The notes under the pieces: model-generated
The model's database searches: none
Seen by the model: only the letters and a program-made list of their open reading frames with translations
What the model was told of the DNA's origin: nothing
From: Larsenimonas suaedae
Lineage (GTDB): Bacteria; Pseudomonadota; Gammaproteobacteria; Pseudomonadales; Halomonadaceae
Length of the DNA stretch: 64,000 nucleotides
Reading direction: 5' to 3'
Assembly: GCF_023712105.1 (NCBI RefSeq)
Contig: NZ_JAMLJI010000001.1
Span: 620,001-684,000, forward strand
Shown: in pieces, positions 39,924 through 48,866 of the stretch
How positions within the stretch are numbered: the first letter of the stretch is position 1
Layout of the letters: the number at the start of each line of letters is the position of its first letter
Program-made: the position numbers and the translations under genes

Positions 39924-41159
39924 ATGACGCACACACGCTACGACGTTGCCATCATCGGCGGCGGCATGACCGGCGCTGCGCTCGCTCAGGCACTCGCCGA
40001 CACCGACCTTACGATCGCCCTGATCGAGCCGGCGCCTCCGGCCGCCTTCGACCCGACCGCCGCACCCGATCTTCGAATTTCAAGCCTCAATCAATCGAGC
40101 TGCACATTTCTTGAGCGCCTTGGGGTGCTCGAGGCCATCAAGGCCAAGCGCGCCCACCCGTTCGTTCGGCTATCGGTGTGGGAAGAACTCGAGGGAGAGC
40201 GTCTCGCGCGGCGTCGGTGGAATCAGGCCACCTTTGATGCGCGCGACATTCAGCACGACCAGCTTGGCTATATGGTGGAAAACCGCGTGATTCAGCGGAC
40301 GCTCTGGGACGCGCTCGAACATCGCCCGAATGTCGGCATTCACGCTCCGGCTCGCCTGGAGGCGCTCACGCTCGACCCCGACGGCGTTCGCATTACACTG
40401 GATGACGGCACCCATTTCGAGGCCTCGCTGGTCGTTGGGGCCGAAGGCGCACGCTCGAGCGTGCGTACGGCAGCCAATATCGAGGTCGACACCCGTCCTT
40501 ACGGTCACAAGGCCATGATCGTGAACGTCCTGCTCGATGCGCCGCCGCTCGACATTACCTGGCAGGCCTTTACGCCGAGCGGCCCCCACGCCCTGCTGCC
40601 GCTGTTCAAGGCCGATGAGCACGGCCATCAGAGCTACGCCTCACTGGTGTGGTACGACGCGCCCGAGCGAATCGATACGCTGTCGGCGCTGTCGATGGAG
40701 GCACTCAAGGCGGAATTGGAAACGACCTTCCCGGGCGAATTGCCTGCGGTAAACGAGGTGCTGGGCTGCGGCAGCTTTCCGCTGGTTCGCCAGCACGCCA
40801 CCCGCTACGTACAGGACCGCGTGGCCCTGATTGGCGACGCCGCGCACGTCATCAATCCGCTGGCAGGCCAGGGGGTCAATCTGGGCTTTCAGGACGTCGA
40901 GGCGTTGAGCGAGCTGATTCAGTCCGCGCGCAGCGCCGGCAAACCCTTCTGGGCGCAGCACGTCTTGAATGAGTACGCCTTGAAACGTCAATTTGCCAAC
41001 CGGGTGATGATGTCGGCCATGGATGTGTTCTACCACGGCTTCAAGCATCAGGCGCTGCCGCTCAAGCTGCTGCGCAATGCAGGCCTTGCACTTGCCGAAC
41101 GGGCAGGCCCCGGCAAGCGCAAGGTCATGGCCTACGCGATGGGGCTCAGTCGTCCTTAA
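39924..41159 (+). CDS. UbiH/UbiF/COQ6-family FAD monooxygenase
   Basis: 411-residue aromatic-ring hydroxylase of the ubiquinone-biosynthesis family. The dinucleotide fold is AIIGGGMTGAALA, the DG motif is VVGAEGARSSVR, and the second FAD motif is LIGDAAHVINPLAGQGVNLG. Overall it looks closest to UbiF (hydroxylation at C6), but UbiH and UbiI share these motifs. Its last 14 bases overlap the convergent DUF454 gene. Confidence 0.82.
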   Translation: MTHTRYDVAIIGGGMTGAALAQALADTDLTIALIEPAPPAAFDPTAAPDLRISSLNQSSCTFLERLGVLEAIKAKRAHPFVRLSVWEELEGERLARRRWNQATFDARDIQHDQLGYMVENRVIQRTLWDALEHRPNVGIHAPARLEALTLDPDGVRITLDDGTHFEASLVVGAEGARSSVRTAANIEVDTRPYGHKAMIVNVLLDAPPLDITWQAFTPSGPHALLPLFKADEHGHQSYASLVWYDAPERIDTLSALSMEALKAELETTFPGELPAVNEVLGCGSFPLVRQHATRYVQDRVALIGDAAHVINPLAGQGVNLGFQDVEALSELIQSARSAGKPFWAQHVLNEYALKRQFANRVMMSAMDVFYHGFKHQALPLKLLRNAGLALAERAGPGKRKVMAYAMGLSRP

Positions 41160-41592
41160 GCGGGCGGTGGCGGCAGGCGGCGCTTGGTGCGGGCCGGCTC
41201 AGTAGAAAGAGCGCAACAGCTGCAAGGATGCCCACGCACAGCCAGAACGACCAGTGCAGGCCGATGTGCCAGTAAAGCAGCGACAGCGACAGCACCATAC
41301 TGATGACGGCCACCACCTTGGCCGTCGTCGGCACCGCTCGCTCCTCTTCCCAGGCACGAATCAACGGCCCCGCCAGCCGGTTGCGTCGAATCCAGCGCTC
41401 GAAGCGTTTCGAACCGCGAGAGGCACAGATCACCGCCAGCAGAAAAAAATCGGTTGCCGGCAACAACGGCATCACGATGCCGACCACGCCGATGGCAAAA
41501 CACAGTGCCGCAAGAACAATCCAGCAGACCCGTGGCAACCCCCAGCGTCGTGCCCCGGGTGGGTGCGTTTGTGGCGTATTCCCTCCGGACAT
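41146..41592 (-). CDS. DUF454 (YbaN-like) inner-membrane protein, copy 2
   Basis: 148-residue membrane protein with the family core GVVGIVMPLLPATDFFLLAV and ICASRGSKRFERWIRRN, clearly paralogous to the protein at 35999-36376. The start at 41592 has GGGAGAGG upstream; the longer frame is rejected. It ends inside the 3' end of the UbiH/F-like gene. Function unknown. Confidence 0.82.
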   Translation of the reverse strand: MSGGNTPQTHPPGARRWGLPRVCWIVLAALCFAIGVVGIVMPLLPATDFFLLAVICASRGSKRFERWIRRNRLAGPLIRAWEEERAVPTTAKVVAVISMVLSLSLLYWHIGLHWSFWLCVGILAAVALFLLSRPAPSAACRHRPLKDD

Positions 41593-41738
41593 GCCCTCTC
41601 CCATATCAAGAACAAGAATTATTATTGAATAATCCCCAACCAAATGGAATGCATGGCATCACCAGGTTTCATTGGCGGCGTACCTGAAACAATAAGTACC
41701 CTAGCCGTTCTACCTGGTTGACTGAATGGATCGCCACG

Positions 41739-42620
41739 ATGGCTTATTGGGTTGTTTTCACGTTACTGGCCGCATCCTCTCAGGCCCTGCGCAACGCGTT
41801 TCAAAAGCGCCTGAGTGCGCATGTCGATGCCTATGGTGTCACCCTGGCCCGATTTCTCTGGGCCTGGCCGCTTGCGGCTCTTTACCTCGGCGCACTGTAT
41901 CTGATCACACCGGCACCGCTGCCGACGCTCTCGACCGCCCTTGTCGGCTACATCCTCGGTGGCGCACTCAGTCAGATCGTGGCCACGGTCTTGATGATCA
42001 CGCTGTTCAAGGAGCGAAGTTTCGCCATTGGCGTCGGCCTTGCACGCAGTGAGGCCCTGCTCGCGGCGATTTTGGGTGTGCTGGTCTTCGGGGCGACGCT
42101 TTCGATGCTCGGCTGGGCCGGCGTGGTGATCGGGGCCGTCGCGGTCTGGGTCATGAAAGGCCCCACTCAGGCAGGGGCACCGAGCGCTCGAACGGTTGCG
42201 CTTGGCCTTTCAAGCGGGCTGTTCTTCGCCTTTACAACGCTTGCGGTGCGCCAGGCCACGCTCACGCTGGATGCCCTACCGTTCACCCACGCAGCCGCCT
42301 GGGTACTCCTGGCCTCGATCGTGATTCAGGCAACGCTTTTGAGTCTCTGGCTTGGGGTAAAACGGCCGGACACGTTCATGACGCTGATACGCTCGCCCAA
42401 ATTGAGCCTGCCGATCAGTATTGCCAGCTGCATCGGCTCGCTTGGCTGGTTCACGGCCGTCAGCCTTCAAACGGTGGCACTGGTGAAGACACTGGGCCAG
42501 GTCGAGGTCTTTTTCACGTTGCTGCTGGCGCGTCACTATTTGAAAGAGCCGTTCACGCGGCGAGATATTGCCGGGCTCTTATTGATCTCGGTCGCCGCGG
42601 TGCTGGTGCTCTGGGCCTAG
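41739..42620 (+). CDS. EamA/DMT-family transporter
   Basis: 293-residue inner-membrane protein with about ten hydrophobic helices and an internal repeat typical of the drug/metabolite transporter superfamily. The ATG at 41739 is chosen; the frame opens at a TTG at 41718. Its end (VLWA and stop) lies in the first copy of a 26-bp tandem duplication and is five bases from the convergent GNAT gene. Substrate unknown. Confidence 0.82.
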   Translation: MAYWVVFTLLAASSQALRNAFQKRLSAHVDAYGVTLARFLWAWPLAALYLGALYLITPAPLPTLSTALVGYILGGALSQIVATVLMITLFKERSFAIGVGLARSEALLAAILGVLVFGATLSMLGWAGVVIGAVAVWVMKGPTQAGAPSARTVALGLSSGLFFAFTTLAVRQATLTLDALPFTHAAAWVLLASIVIQATLLSLWLGVKRPDTFMTLIRSPKLSLPISIASCIGSLGWFTAVSLQTVALVKTLGQVEVFFTLLLARHYLKEPFTRRDIAGLLLISVAAVLVLWA

Positions 42621-42656
42621 CGGTGTCAGGAGCGCTCTGGGCCTAGCGGTGTCAGG
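42608..42656. repeat. 26-bp tandem duplication at convergent gene ends
   Basis: A 23-base sequence at 42608-42630 recurs exactly at 42634-42656 (period 26). The left copy holds the stop codons of both the EamA gene (TAG, 42618-42620) and the GNAT gene (TGA, 42628-42626). The right copy lies inside the GNAT C-terminal codons (Thr-Pro-Leu-rich tail). Confidence 0.93.
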
Positions 42657-43111
42657 GGCGTCAGCGGCTTGCTCATCTTCCACGCCGCGCAGCCATCGCT
42701 GTAATAGTCATCGAGCCAGGCCGTTCGCTCGAAACCAAGCCGTGCGTAGAGCGTGAGTGCGGCGTCGTTGTCGACGCGCACCTCGAGCACCAGCCGCTCA
42801 AGACCGAGTTCAAGAGCCCTGTCTTCGAGAAAGTCGACCAGGTCCTCGCCCAGACCGGCGCCGCGCGCCGAGGGATGCACGCACAGGGAATAGATGCGCC
42901 CGAGCCGCTCACGGGCGCGCACCAGAAGCGTTGCGTAGCCCGTGAGGTGGCCGTCTTGCTCGAATACGCCGGTCACGGCCTTGGCATGGCGGACCAGATA
43001 GCTGATCTGGCGGCGATTGAAACGATCGGCGCCCGGGCTGAAACAGGCCTGCTCAAGCGCCCAGAGCGCATCGACGTCATGAGGCGTCGCCGCTCGTAGT
43101 TGGCCGGTCAT
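42626..43111 (-). CDS. GNAT-family N-acetyltransferase
   Basis: 161-residue acetyltransferase. The acetyl-CoA loop is HPSARGAGLGEDL, and the C-terminal half has VRVDNDAALTLYARLGFERT and DDYYSDG. It resembles the N-terminal domain of the GNAT/peptidase-C39 fusion that usually sits beside RimK-like ligases, but the C39-like domain is absent. The tail is a Thr-Pro-Leu repeat made by the 26-bp duplication. The ATG at 43111 has AGGAA 9 bases upstream; a TTG at 43117 also opens the frame. Divergent from the ATP-grasp gene. Confidence 0.82.
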   Translation of the reverse strand: MTGQLRAATPHDVDALWALEQACFSPGADRFNRRQISYLVRHAKAVTGVFEQDGHLTGYATLLVRARERLGRIYSLCVHPSARGAGLGEDLVDFLEDRALELGLERLVLEVRVDNDAALTLYARLGFERTAWLDDYYSDGCAAWKMSKPLTPLTPLGPERS

Positions 43112-43274
43112 GATCAAGAATTCCTCGCGTTCGAAAAGGCCAAGTCTCGCCTGCGCCGAGGCGCCTGAAAAGCCGCGGATTCATGAAATTATTTCACGCA
43201 CGCTCTGTTGTGTTTCTGGCACCGCTCTCGCACTCTTGCCCTGTTTTCTCTTATTGAACGACCAAGGAGTTCAC

Positions 43275-44744
43275 ATGTCCCGTCTTCGCATCGTGGTGGA
43301 TCGACTCAGTGATTGGCGCCCGTTCTACCCAAGCGACGACGTGATTAGCGCCGATGAGTTTCTGGCAGAAACCGCTGACGCTCAGAGTGCGGCGCGGGCG
43401 ACCCACGTCATCAATCTGTGCAACGACCTGAGCTACCTGGGTACCGGCTACTACGTGTCGCTTTTGGCCCAGGCACGAAACCAGCGCGTACAGCCAAGCG
43501 TCGATACCCTGAGCCAGCTTGAGCGCACGGAGCTGATGGCGCTGCGCCTCGATGGCCTTCAACGCTGGATGGACAAGCTCGCCCGCCAGACCGAGCTCGG
43601 CGAAACGCTGTCCCTGAAGCTCTTTTTCGGCCAGAGCGATCTCGAGGCGCTGGCCCCGCTCGGGCGGCGTCTGTTCGAGCACCTGCCGTGCCCACTCATG
43701 CATGTGGAGCTCGCCTACCATCACGGCCGCTGGCAGCTCGAGACACTCACGCCGCTGTCGCTTGACTCGCTGTCGCAAGAGGATGAAGAGCGCTTCGCCT
43801 CGGCGCTCAACCGCCACTCGAAGCAGGTATGGCGAACGCCCGCCGCGCGCAAGCGCTACCGGTTCGATCTCGCCATCCTGATCGACCCTCAGGAAGCGCT
43901 GCCGCCCAGCAACAAGAGCGCGCTGAAGGCGTTCATTCGCGCCGGGCGCAAGCTCGGCATCGATGTCAGCCTGATCACCCACCGCGACGAAGGGCGCCTT
44001 GCCGAGTTCGACGGCCTGTTCATTCGGGAAACGACCCGCATCGATCATCACACCTATCGGATGGCCAAGCGCGCCGAGCATGAAGGGCTGGTGGTGATCG
44101 ACGACTCGGATTCCATTCTTCGCTGCACCAACAAGATCTATCTGCACGCGCTGCTCAATGAACGCCACGTACCGGCGCCGGGCGGGCACATCCTGTCGCG
44201 CAACGACAAAGGCATCAAGGCGCTTGCAGAGACGCTGAGTTACCCGCAGGTCCTGAAGGTGCCGGACGGCGCGTTTTCAAAAGGCGTCAGCAAGGTCCGT
44301 TCGCCCGACGAGCTTCTCGAACAGGCCGAGCGCCTGTTCAAGGATTCGGCGCTGTTGCTTTTGCAGGAATGGATGCCGACGGACTACGACTGGCGGGTCG
44401 GCATTCTCGACGGCGAAGTGCTGTTCGTGAGCCGTTACTACATGGCCCGCGGCCATTGGCAGATCTATGACCACTCGAGCGGGCGCACGCGAAGCGGCGG
44501 GTTCGAGACCATCGACCCGGTCGATGCGCCAACGGCGGTGCTCTCTGCCGCGTTAAAGGCCGCGCGCCTGATTGGACGCGGCCTGTATGGCGTGGATCTG
44601 AAACAACAGGCCGAGCGCGTGGTGGTGATCGAGGTCAACGATAATCCCAATCTCGATGCCGGCATCGAGGACGTGGTTCTCGGCCCGGCGCTCTACGAGC
44701 GGGTGATGCAGGTCTTTTTGAACCGAATGTTGGCCAGGCGCTAG
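43275..44744 (+). CDS. RimK-like ATP-grasp ligase with RLAN N-terminal domain
   Basis: 489-residue protein. An N-terminal domain (about 1-190, opening RLRIVVDRLSDWRPFYP) fits the RLAN domain described with RimK-like enzymes, followed by an ATP-grasp domain with LKVPDGAFSKGV, WMPTDYDWRVGILDG and the metal-binding VIEVNDNPNLDAGIED. It likely forms an amide or peptide bond on an unknown substrate. AAGGAG precedes the ATG at 43275; the longer frame from 43110 runs over the promoter region. The GNAT gene next to it is its probable partner. Confidence 0.86.
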   Translation: MSRLRIVVDRLSDWRPFYPSDDVISADEFLAETADAQSAARATHVINLCNDLSYLGTGYYVSLLAQARNQRVQPSVDTLSQLERTELMALRLDGLQRWMDKLARQTELGETLSLKLFFGQSDLEALAPLGRRLFEHLPCPLMHVELAYHHGRWQLETLTPLSLDSLSQEDEERFASALNRHSKQVWRTPAARKRYRFDLAILIDPQEALPPSNKSALKAFIRAGRKLGIDVSLITHRDEGRLAEFDGLFIRETTRIDHHTYRMAKRAEHEGLVVIDDSDSILRCTNKIYLHALLNERHVPAPGGHILSRNDKGIKALAETLSYPQVLKVPDGAFSKGVSKVRSPDELLEQAERLFKDSALLLLQEWMPTDYDWRVGILDGEVLFVSRYYMARGHWQIYDHSSGRTRSGGFETIDPVDAPTAVLSAALKAARLIGRGLYGVDLKQQAERVVVIEVNDNPNLDAGIEDVVLGPALYERVMQVFLNRMLARR

Positions 44745-44755
44745 CGCCTGGCCAG

Positions 44756-45634
44756 TCAAGTGAACAGGTCGCCGGTCTCGGCGACCGCAGTGCCCTCAGG
44801 CTCGATGCGAACGTTTACCTCGTAGCCGCCGAACTTCCGAACGTTCAGTACCCCGCTATCGAGCAACAGATATTGCCCCTTGATGCCCTCGAGTCGGCCA
44901 TCCACGACCGCGTGTTTATCGAGGTTCCAGGTGGTGACCTTGGTGGGATAGCGCTCGATCGGAAAGGAAAGCGTCACCACCGGCTCGTCGACCAGCGTGA
45001 TCGCCTCCGGCCCGGCGAAGGCCTTGAGCGCTTCGAGCTTCTCGGCGAGCTGCTCGAATAGCTCATCTCGAAGCGCTGGCAGATCGACCGGCGCCGGCGC
45101 GCCCTTGAGCATTTTCTGCCAGTTCGTCCGATCACTGACGCGCTCGCGCAGAAGCGCCTCGACAAAGCCTGCCTGCTGACGCGTAGCTACGCGGGCAATG
45201 ATCAGTGCCTGGCTCGCGCCCTGATCGATCCAGCGCGTCGGAATCTGAGAAGGTTTGGTGATGCCGACCTTGGCACCGGAGGCGTTGGCCAGATACACCA
45301 CGTGCGGTGCAAAACAGTGCGTCTCGCCCCATTCCGGCTCGCGGCAGGTGCCCAGATGGTAATGGCAGGTTTCCGGTTTGACGATACAGAGATCACACCG
45401 GGCAAGCCCCTTGAAGCAGGGGTAACAAAAGCCCTGGGCAAAGCTTTTTTTGGTGGCGCGCCCGCAGTGCAGACAAAAGATACGCCCGGTCGGCTCGATG
45501 CGAACGCGGGCGCCGAGCGCATTATCAAGCTCGAGGTGCTGCTCGCCCACGCGAAGCGTGTAATGCGCGGGCTCGGTTGCCGCCGCAGTGGGCATCTTGG
45601 ACAGCACACCACAGGCGGCAACGGGGTTTTCCAT
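44756..45634 (-). CDS. DUF2797 protein with cysteine-rich zinc-ribbon-like region
   Basis: 292 residues, DUF2797 family. Residues about 50-110 hold many cysteines and histidines (CLHCG, CYPCF, CDLC, CHYH), probably zinc ligands. The middle segment VVYLANASGAKVGITK followed by RWIDQGA resembles the start of GIY-YIG-type domains, which is only a visual impression. The ATG at 45634 is chosen over a GTG at 45649 inside the previous gene. Third gene of a rhomboid-DUF1315-DUF2797 unit. Confidence 0.8.
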   Translation of the reverse strand: MENPVAACGVLSKMPTAAATEPAHYTLRVGEQHLELDNALGARVRIEPTGRIFCLHCGRATKKSFAQGFCYPCFKGLARCDLCIVKPETCHYHLGTCREPEWGETHCFAPHVVYLANASGAKVGITKPSQIPTRWIDQGASQALIIARVATRQQAGFVEALLRERVSDRTNWQKMLKGAPAPVDLPALRDELFEQLAEKLEALKAFAGPEAITLVDEPVVTLSFPIERYPTKVTTWNLDKHAVVDGRLEGIKGQYLLLDSGVLNVRKFGGYEVNVRIEPEGTAVAETGDLFT

Positions 45635-45636
45635 GC

Positions 45637-45888
45637 TCAATTCACCCACGTGATGTTGTCATCGTCGCTCTTTTTCTTGTTCGAGCGATCGATGTAGCCG
45701 ATGCGCGAGGCCTCGGGTATGTCGTGGGTGTGCTCGTAGTGGATGACCGCCTCCATGCACAGGGCAACCTGATCCTTGCTGAGTCGCGTACCGTCCGGCC
45801 ATTTGCCCAGCTCGATCGCGCTCTTGAAGCGCTGATAAAGCTCAGGCGTCAGCTGCGCGGCTATCTTGTCAAACGTCATGTCACTCAT
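45637..45888 (-). CDS. DUF1315 (YeaC-like) protein
   Basis: 83-residue acidic protein of the YeaC family; the core is ELYQRFKSAIELGKWPDG with LSKDQVALCMEAVIHYE. The ATG at 45888 overlaps the rhomboid stop by 8 bases and has GGAGAAG upstream; the longer frame to 45924 is rejected. Function unknown. Confidence 0.85.
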   Translation of the reverse strand: MSDMTFDKIAAQLTPELYQRFKSAIELGKWPDGTRLSKDQVALCMEAVIHYEHTHDIPEASRIGYIDRSNKKKSDDDNITWVN

Positions 45889-46762
45889 CGTCTTCTCCGC
45901 GATTATCAGTGGGCTTACGGGCAAGAAGCGTTAGTTTACCGATAATGAGGCCGGCAAACAGCCCACCCAGGTGCGCCTCGTTGGCCACGTTCGGAAAGCC
46001 GATCGCACCGGCAAGGGGCGTCATGCACAGCACCATCCACCCCACCATGAAGAGCACCAGGGCCGTTGGCACCTCGAACCGGGAATCGGGCACGCGCGAC
46101 CACAGCCAGACATACCCCATCAGTGCGTAGATCACGCCGGACATGCCACCGAACAGCAGCGTCCCGGTCAGGTACTGGGCAAGGTTTGCAAATACGCCCG
46201 AGGCGACGACGAGTGCGAGAAAGCGCAGCCGGCCCTGATACTCCTCGACCTGACGGCCGAAGTACCAGAGCCAGACCATATTGAACACCAGATGCATCCA
46301 GCCAAAATGCAAAAACACCGGCGAAAGCAGCCGCCAGAACTGCCCGGTCGCAAACGCCTGCGTTAGCGTACCGGCCTCAAGGCCCTGCGAGGTCAACGTC
46401 ATTGGAACGATGGTGAAGGCCGTGATGAACTCAACGCTTGCCACGCTCATCATCACATAGATCAGCGCACAGAGGGCGATGGTCAGTGCGGTGAACGCCG
46501 CGCGCCGGAGCGCCTGACGGGCACTGTTACTGGCGGGTGGGTCAGAGCGCGTTTCGGCGTCGTGCTCGTCGAGTGTCAACGCCTGGCCGCTTCGAAAGCG
46601 CTCAGTGAGCGCAACGGCGTCATCAAGACGCGCCTCGTCCATCAGAAAGATCAGTTGCTGATCCTGCTCTTCGCGGTAGTGGTGATTGATGCGGTGCGCC
46701 CAGAGCGCCTGTCTGAGCGGTGAAATATCAATGTGCTCAGGAAACTGAAGTACCTTGGCCAT
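45881..46762 (-). CDS. Rhomboid intramembrane serine protease (GlpG-like)
   Basis: 293-residue membrane protease. A soluble N-terminal domain of about 95 residues precedes six membrane helices. The catalytic serine is in GGMSGVIYALMGY and the histidine in NEAHLGGLF; the loop-1 region has FWRLLSPVFLHFGWMHLVFN. The ATG at 46762 has GGATAGGG upstream; the longer frame opens with TTG. No glpE or glpR is adjacent, so the glp name is not assigned. Confidence 0.92.
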   Translation of the reverse strand: MAKVLQFPEHIDISPLRQALWAHRINHHYREEQDQQLIFLMDEARLDDAVALTERFRSGQALTLDEHDAETRSDPPASNSARQALRRAAFTALTIALCALIYVMMSVASVEFITAFTIVPMTLTSQGLEAGTLTQAFATGQFWRLLSPVFLHFGWMHLVFNMVWLWYFGRQVEEYQGRLRFLALVVASGVFANLAQYLTGTLLFGGMSGVIYALMGYVWLWSRVPDSRFEVPTALVLFMVGWMVLCMTPLAGAIGFPNVANEAHLGGLFAGLIIGKLTLLARKPTDNRGEDDE

Positions 46763-46831
46763 AAACCCTATCCATTCGTTCAAGCCTTGAATGAGCCGGT
46801 CGTGCGATGGCCCAGGCGGTTATTGCGTCCA

Positions 46832-46865
46832 TAAAAAAAGAAGTCCGGTGGGTAGGCCACCGGAC
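46832..46865 (-). terminator. Terminator after the metallophosphoesterase gene
   Basis: On the minus strand a 9-base perfect stem (46865-46857 with 46851-46843) around a 5-base loop is followed by CTTC and a T7 tract (46838-46832). Confidence 0.88.
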
Positions 46866-46930
46866 AAGAGCAAGGGATCATTCAAGGGAACACCTACTCT
46901 GATGCCGGCATGTTCCGGAAGTTCCTCACT

Positions 46931-47911
46931 CTAGTGAAATTCTCGCGATTTTTTTTCAGCGTCCCGCTCCGAGAGCACCTTGAGCCAGACGAACCGGTTC
47001 GCATCGAGGCGCTGTTCGCCATCGAATCGATAGGCCACCAACCGCCCGTACTTCACTGCACTGTAGTCAAGACAGGCGACGTTCGGGGCCGGCAGAGCCG
47101 GAATGCCCTCACACCAATAGTGCCCGATAAAGAGCGGTCGGCGTGTCGGAGCGTAGTAGGCAAGCGAACGCCGCTCCCGCTCGGAAAGCGGCCGCGCGTC
47201 AAGTTCCTGCGGCAGATGATCGGGCTGAAAGACCACATCGCCGTAGGTTTCGGGCTCGGGCGTCCAGAAATTGGCGCGAAAGGCCCGGCGCGAGAACCCA
47301 TCGCTCGAGCGAATCTGAAGGCCATCGGGCAGCACGACGTTGGCTCCCCGGGTCGAACGGTCAAGGACGCGGTATTCGAAGCTGTCGCTTTCGACAGTAC
47401 GGTTCAGGAATGCGCGGTCGATCCGCCCGTCTGGGTAGGTCTCAAGAAAGCGCCGCACCAAGGGCTCATCCCAGCAGGCATGTACGACGCGAAGCGTCGG
47501 AAGTTCCAGGCACAGCGGCAGGGTCATGAACCAGTCGAGATAGCTCTGCCACAGCGCGTCGCGTCCCTCGAACTGTTCAAGGGTTTCTCGAATGACGTTG
47601 GTACTTCTGGGCGTATGGGGTCTCAACCAACCACTGCCCGATGGGCTTGGCGAGCAGTAACTGAGCGCGTGATATTCGTGATTGCCCATCACGATCAGGG
47701 CGCTTCCGGCATCCACCATTTGCTTGGCGATGTCGAGCGCAAGCGCCACACGCGGCCCACGGTCGATCAGATCCCCAAGGAAGATGACCCGTCGACTCGG
47801 GTGGCGATAGACCCCATCGCACCGCGTATAACCGAGGCGCTCCAGCAGTACCGCAAGTGTTGCGCCACAGCCATGTACATCGCCGATCAGATCGAACGCG
47901 TCCTCGCTCAT
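46931..47911 (-). CDS. Calcineurin-type metallophosphoesterase
   Basis: 326-residue PPP-family phosphoesterase with GDVHGC, GDLIDRGP and GNHEYH and a late His in IGHYW, the di-metal set of ApaH/PrpE-like enzymes. ATG at 47911 is preferred because GGAGA lies 9 bases upstream; the ATG at 47920 overlaps the nadK stop by ATGA and sits against the GGAGA. Co-transcribed with nadK. The substrate may be a nucleotide or dinucleotide, but the sequence does not show which. Confidence 0.85.
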   Translation of the reverse strand: MSEDAFDLIGDVHGCGATLAVLLERLGYTRCDGVYRHPSRRVIFLGDLIDRGPRVALALDIAKQMVDAGSALIVMGNHEYHALSYCSPSPSGSGWLRPHTPRSTNVIRETLEQFEGRDALWQSYLDWFMTLPLCLELPTLRVVHACWDEPLVRRFLETYPDGRIDRAFLNRTVESDSFEYRVLDRSTRGANVVLPDGLQIRSSDGFSRRAFRANFWTPEPETYGDVVFQPDHLPQELDARPLSERERRSLAYYAPTRRPLFIGHYWCEGIPALPAPNVACLDYSAVKYGRLVAYRFDGEQRLDANRFVWLKVLSERDAEKKSREFH

Positions 47912-47916
47912 GGCCT

Positions 47917-48798
47917 TCATTCTCCGAGCCGACTGCTCCAACCGAGCTTGTTGCGGCAGATGGCGTAAAAATCGTGCCCGACGGGATGAATGAGATTCAG
48001 CCGCTCCGGCAACCGCTTGACCTCGATGATATCGCCGGGCTGGGCCACGACTTGAGACTGTCCGTCACAGCTCAGGTGCGGAAAGGCCTCGTTGGTTTCA
48101 CCGACGTGAAGCGTGATGCGGCTGTCGGCATCGACCACGATCGGCCGGCTCGACAAGGTATGTGGGGAGAGAGGCACAAGCTCGATCGCATCGAGCCCCG
48201 GATGCAGGATCGGCCCGCCGCCGGAGAGCGCGTAGGCGGTAGACCCCGTCGGCGTTGCAATGATGAGCCCATCGGCGCGCAGGGTGTAGACAAACTGCTC
48301 GTTGATAAAAAGCTCGAACTCGAGCATTTGAATCGCCTTGCCGGGGTGAAGCACAACGTCGTTAAGGCAGTTGCCGCGCGCGATGCACTCGCCGTTACGC
48401 TGAACGCGCATGTCGAGCAGAAAGCGCGCTTCGTGCTCGAACTCGCCATCGAGCACGCGGCCGACACCCTCTTCGACCTCATCGGGGGCGATGTCGGTCA
48501 AAAACCCGAGGCGCCCCCGGTTGACGCCGAGCACCGGTGTCCCGCTGGAGCACAGCACTCGCGCCGCGCCCAGGAGACTGCCGTCACCACCGACCACGAT
48601 CACCAGATCGCAAGACTGGCCCATGGCCTCACTCGACATGACTTCCGGCGCCTGTCCCAAAAGCGATTCCGCGATATGATCCTCGACGATCACCCGGCAA
48701 CCGCGTGTCTGTAAAAACCGGATCAAACGTTTTAAGGTGACCAGGGTATTGGTGCTGCCCAATCGTCCGATCAGGCCAATCGCTTTGAACGACGGCAT
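47917..48798 (-). CDS. nadK: NAD kinase
   Basis: Phosphorylates NAD to NADP. 293 residues with VVVGGDGSLLGAAR, the conserved LNDVVLHPGK and the ATP/NAD loop DGLIIATPTGSTAY. It aligns well with Pseudomonas NadK from the ATG at 48798; the upstream ATG at 48858 would add a basic leader overlapping the promoter region. Divergent from the DUF1853 gene. Confidence 0.96.
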   Translation of the reverse strand: MPSFKAIGLIGRLGSTNTLVTLKRLIRFLQTRGCRVIVEDHIAESLLGQAPEVMSSEAMGQSCDLVIVVGGDGSLLGAARVLCSSGTPVLGVNRGRLGFLTDIAPDEVEEGVGRVLDGEFEHEARFLLDMRVQRNGECIARGNCLNDVVLHPGKAIQMLEFELFINEQFVYTLRADGLIIATPTGSTAYALSGGGPILHPGLDAIELVPLSPHTLSSRPIVVDADSRITLHVGETNEAFPHLSCDGQSQVVAQPGDIIEVKRLPERLNLIHPVGHDFYAICRNKLGWSSRLGE

Positions 48799-48866
48799 GC
48801 TAAATATCCATTCACGGGCCAAGCGCTGCATTATGCGACGGTGAACAAATCGGGGCAAACGCCAAC

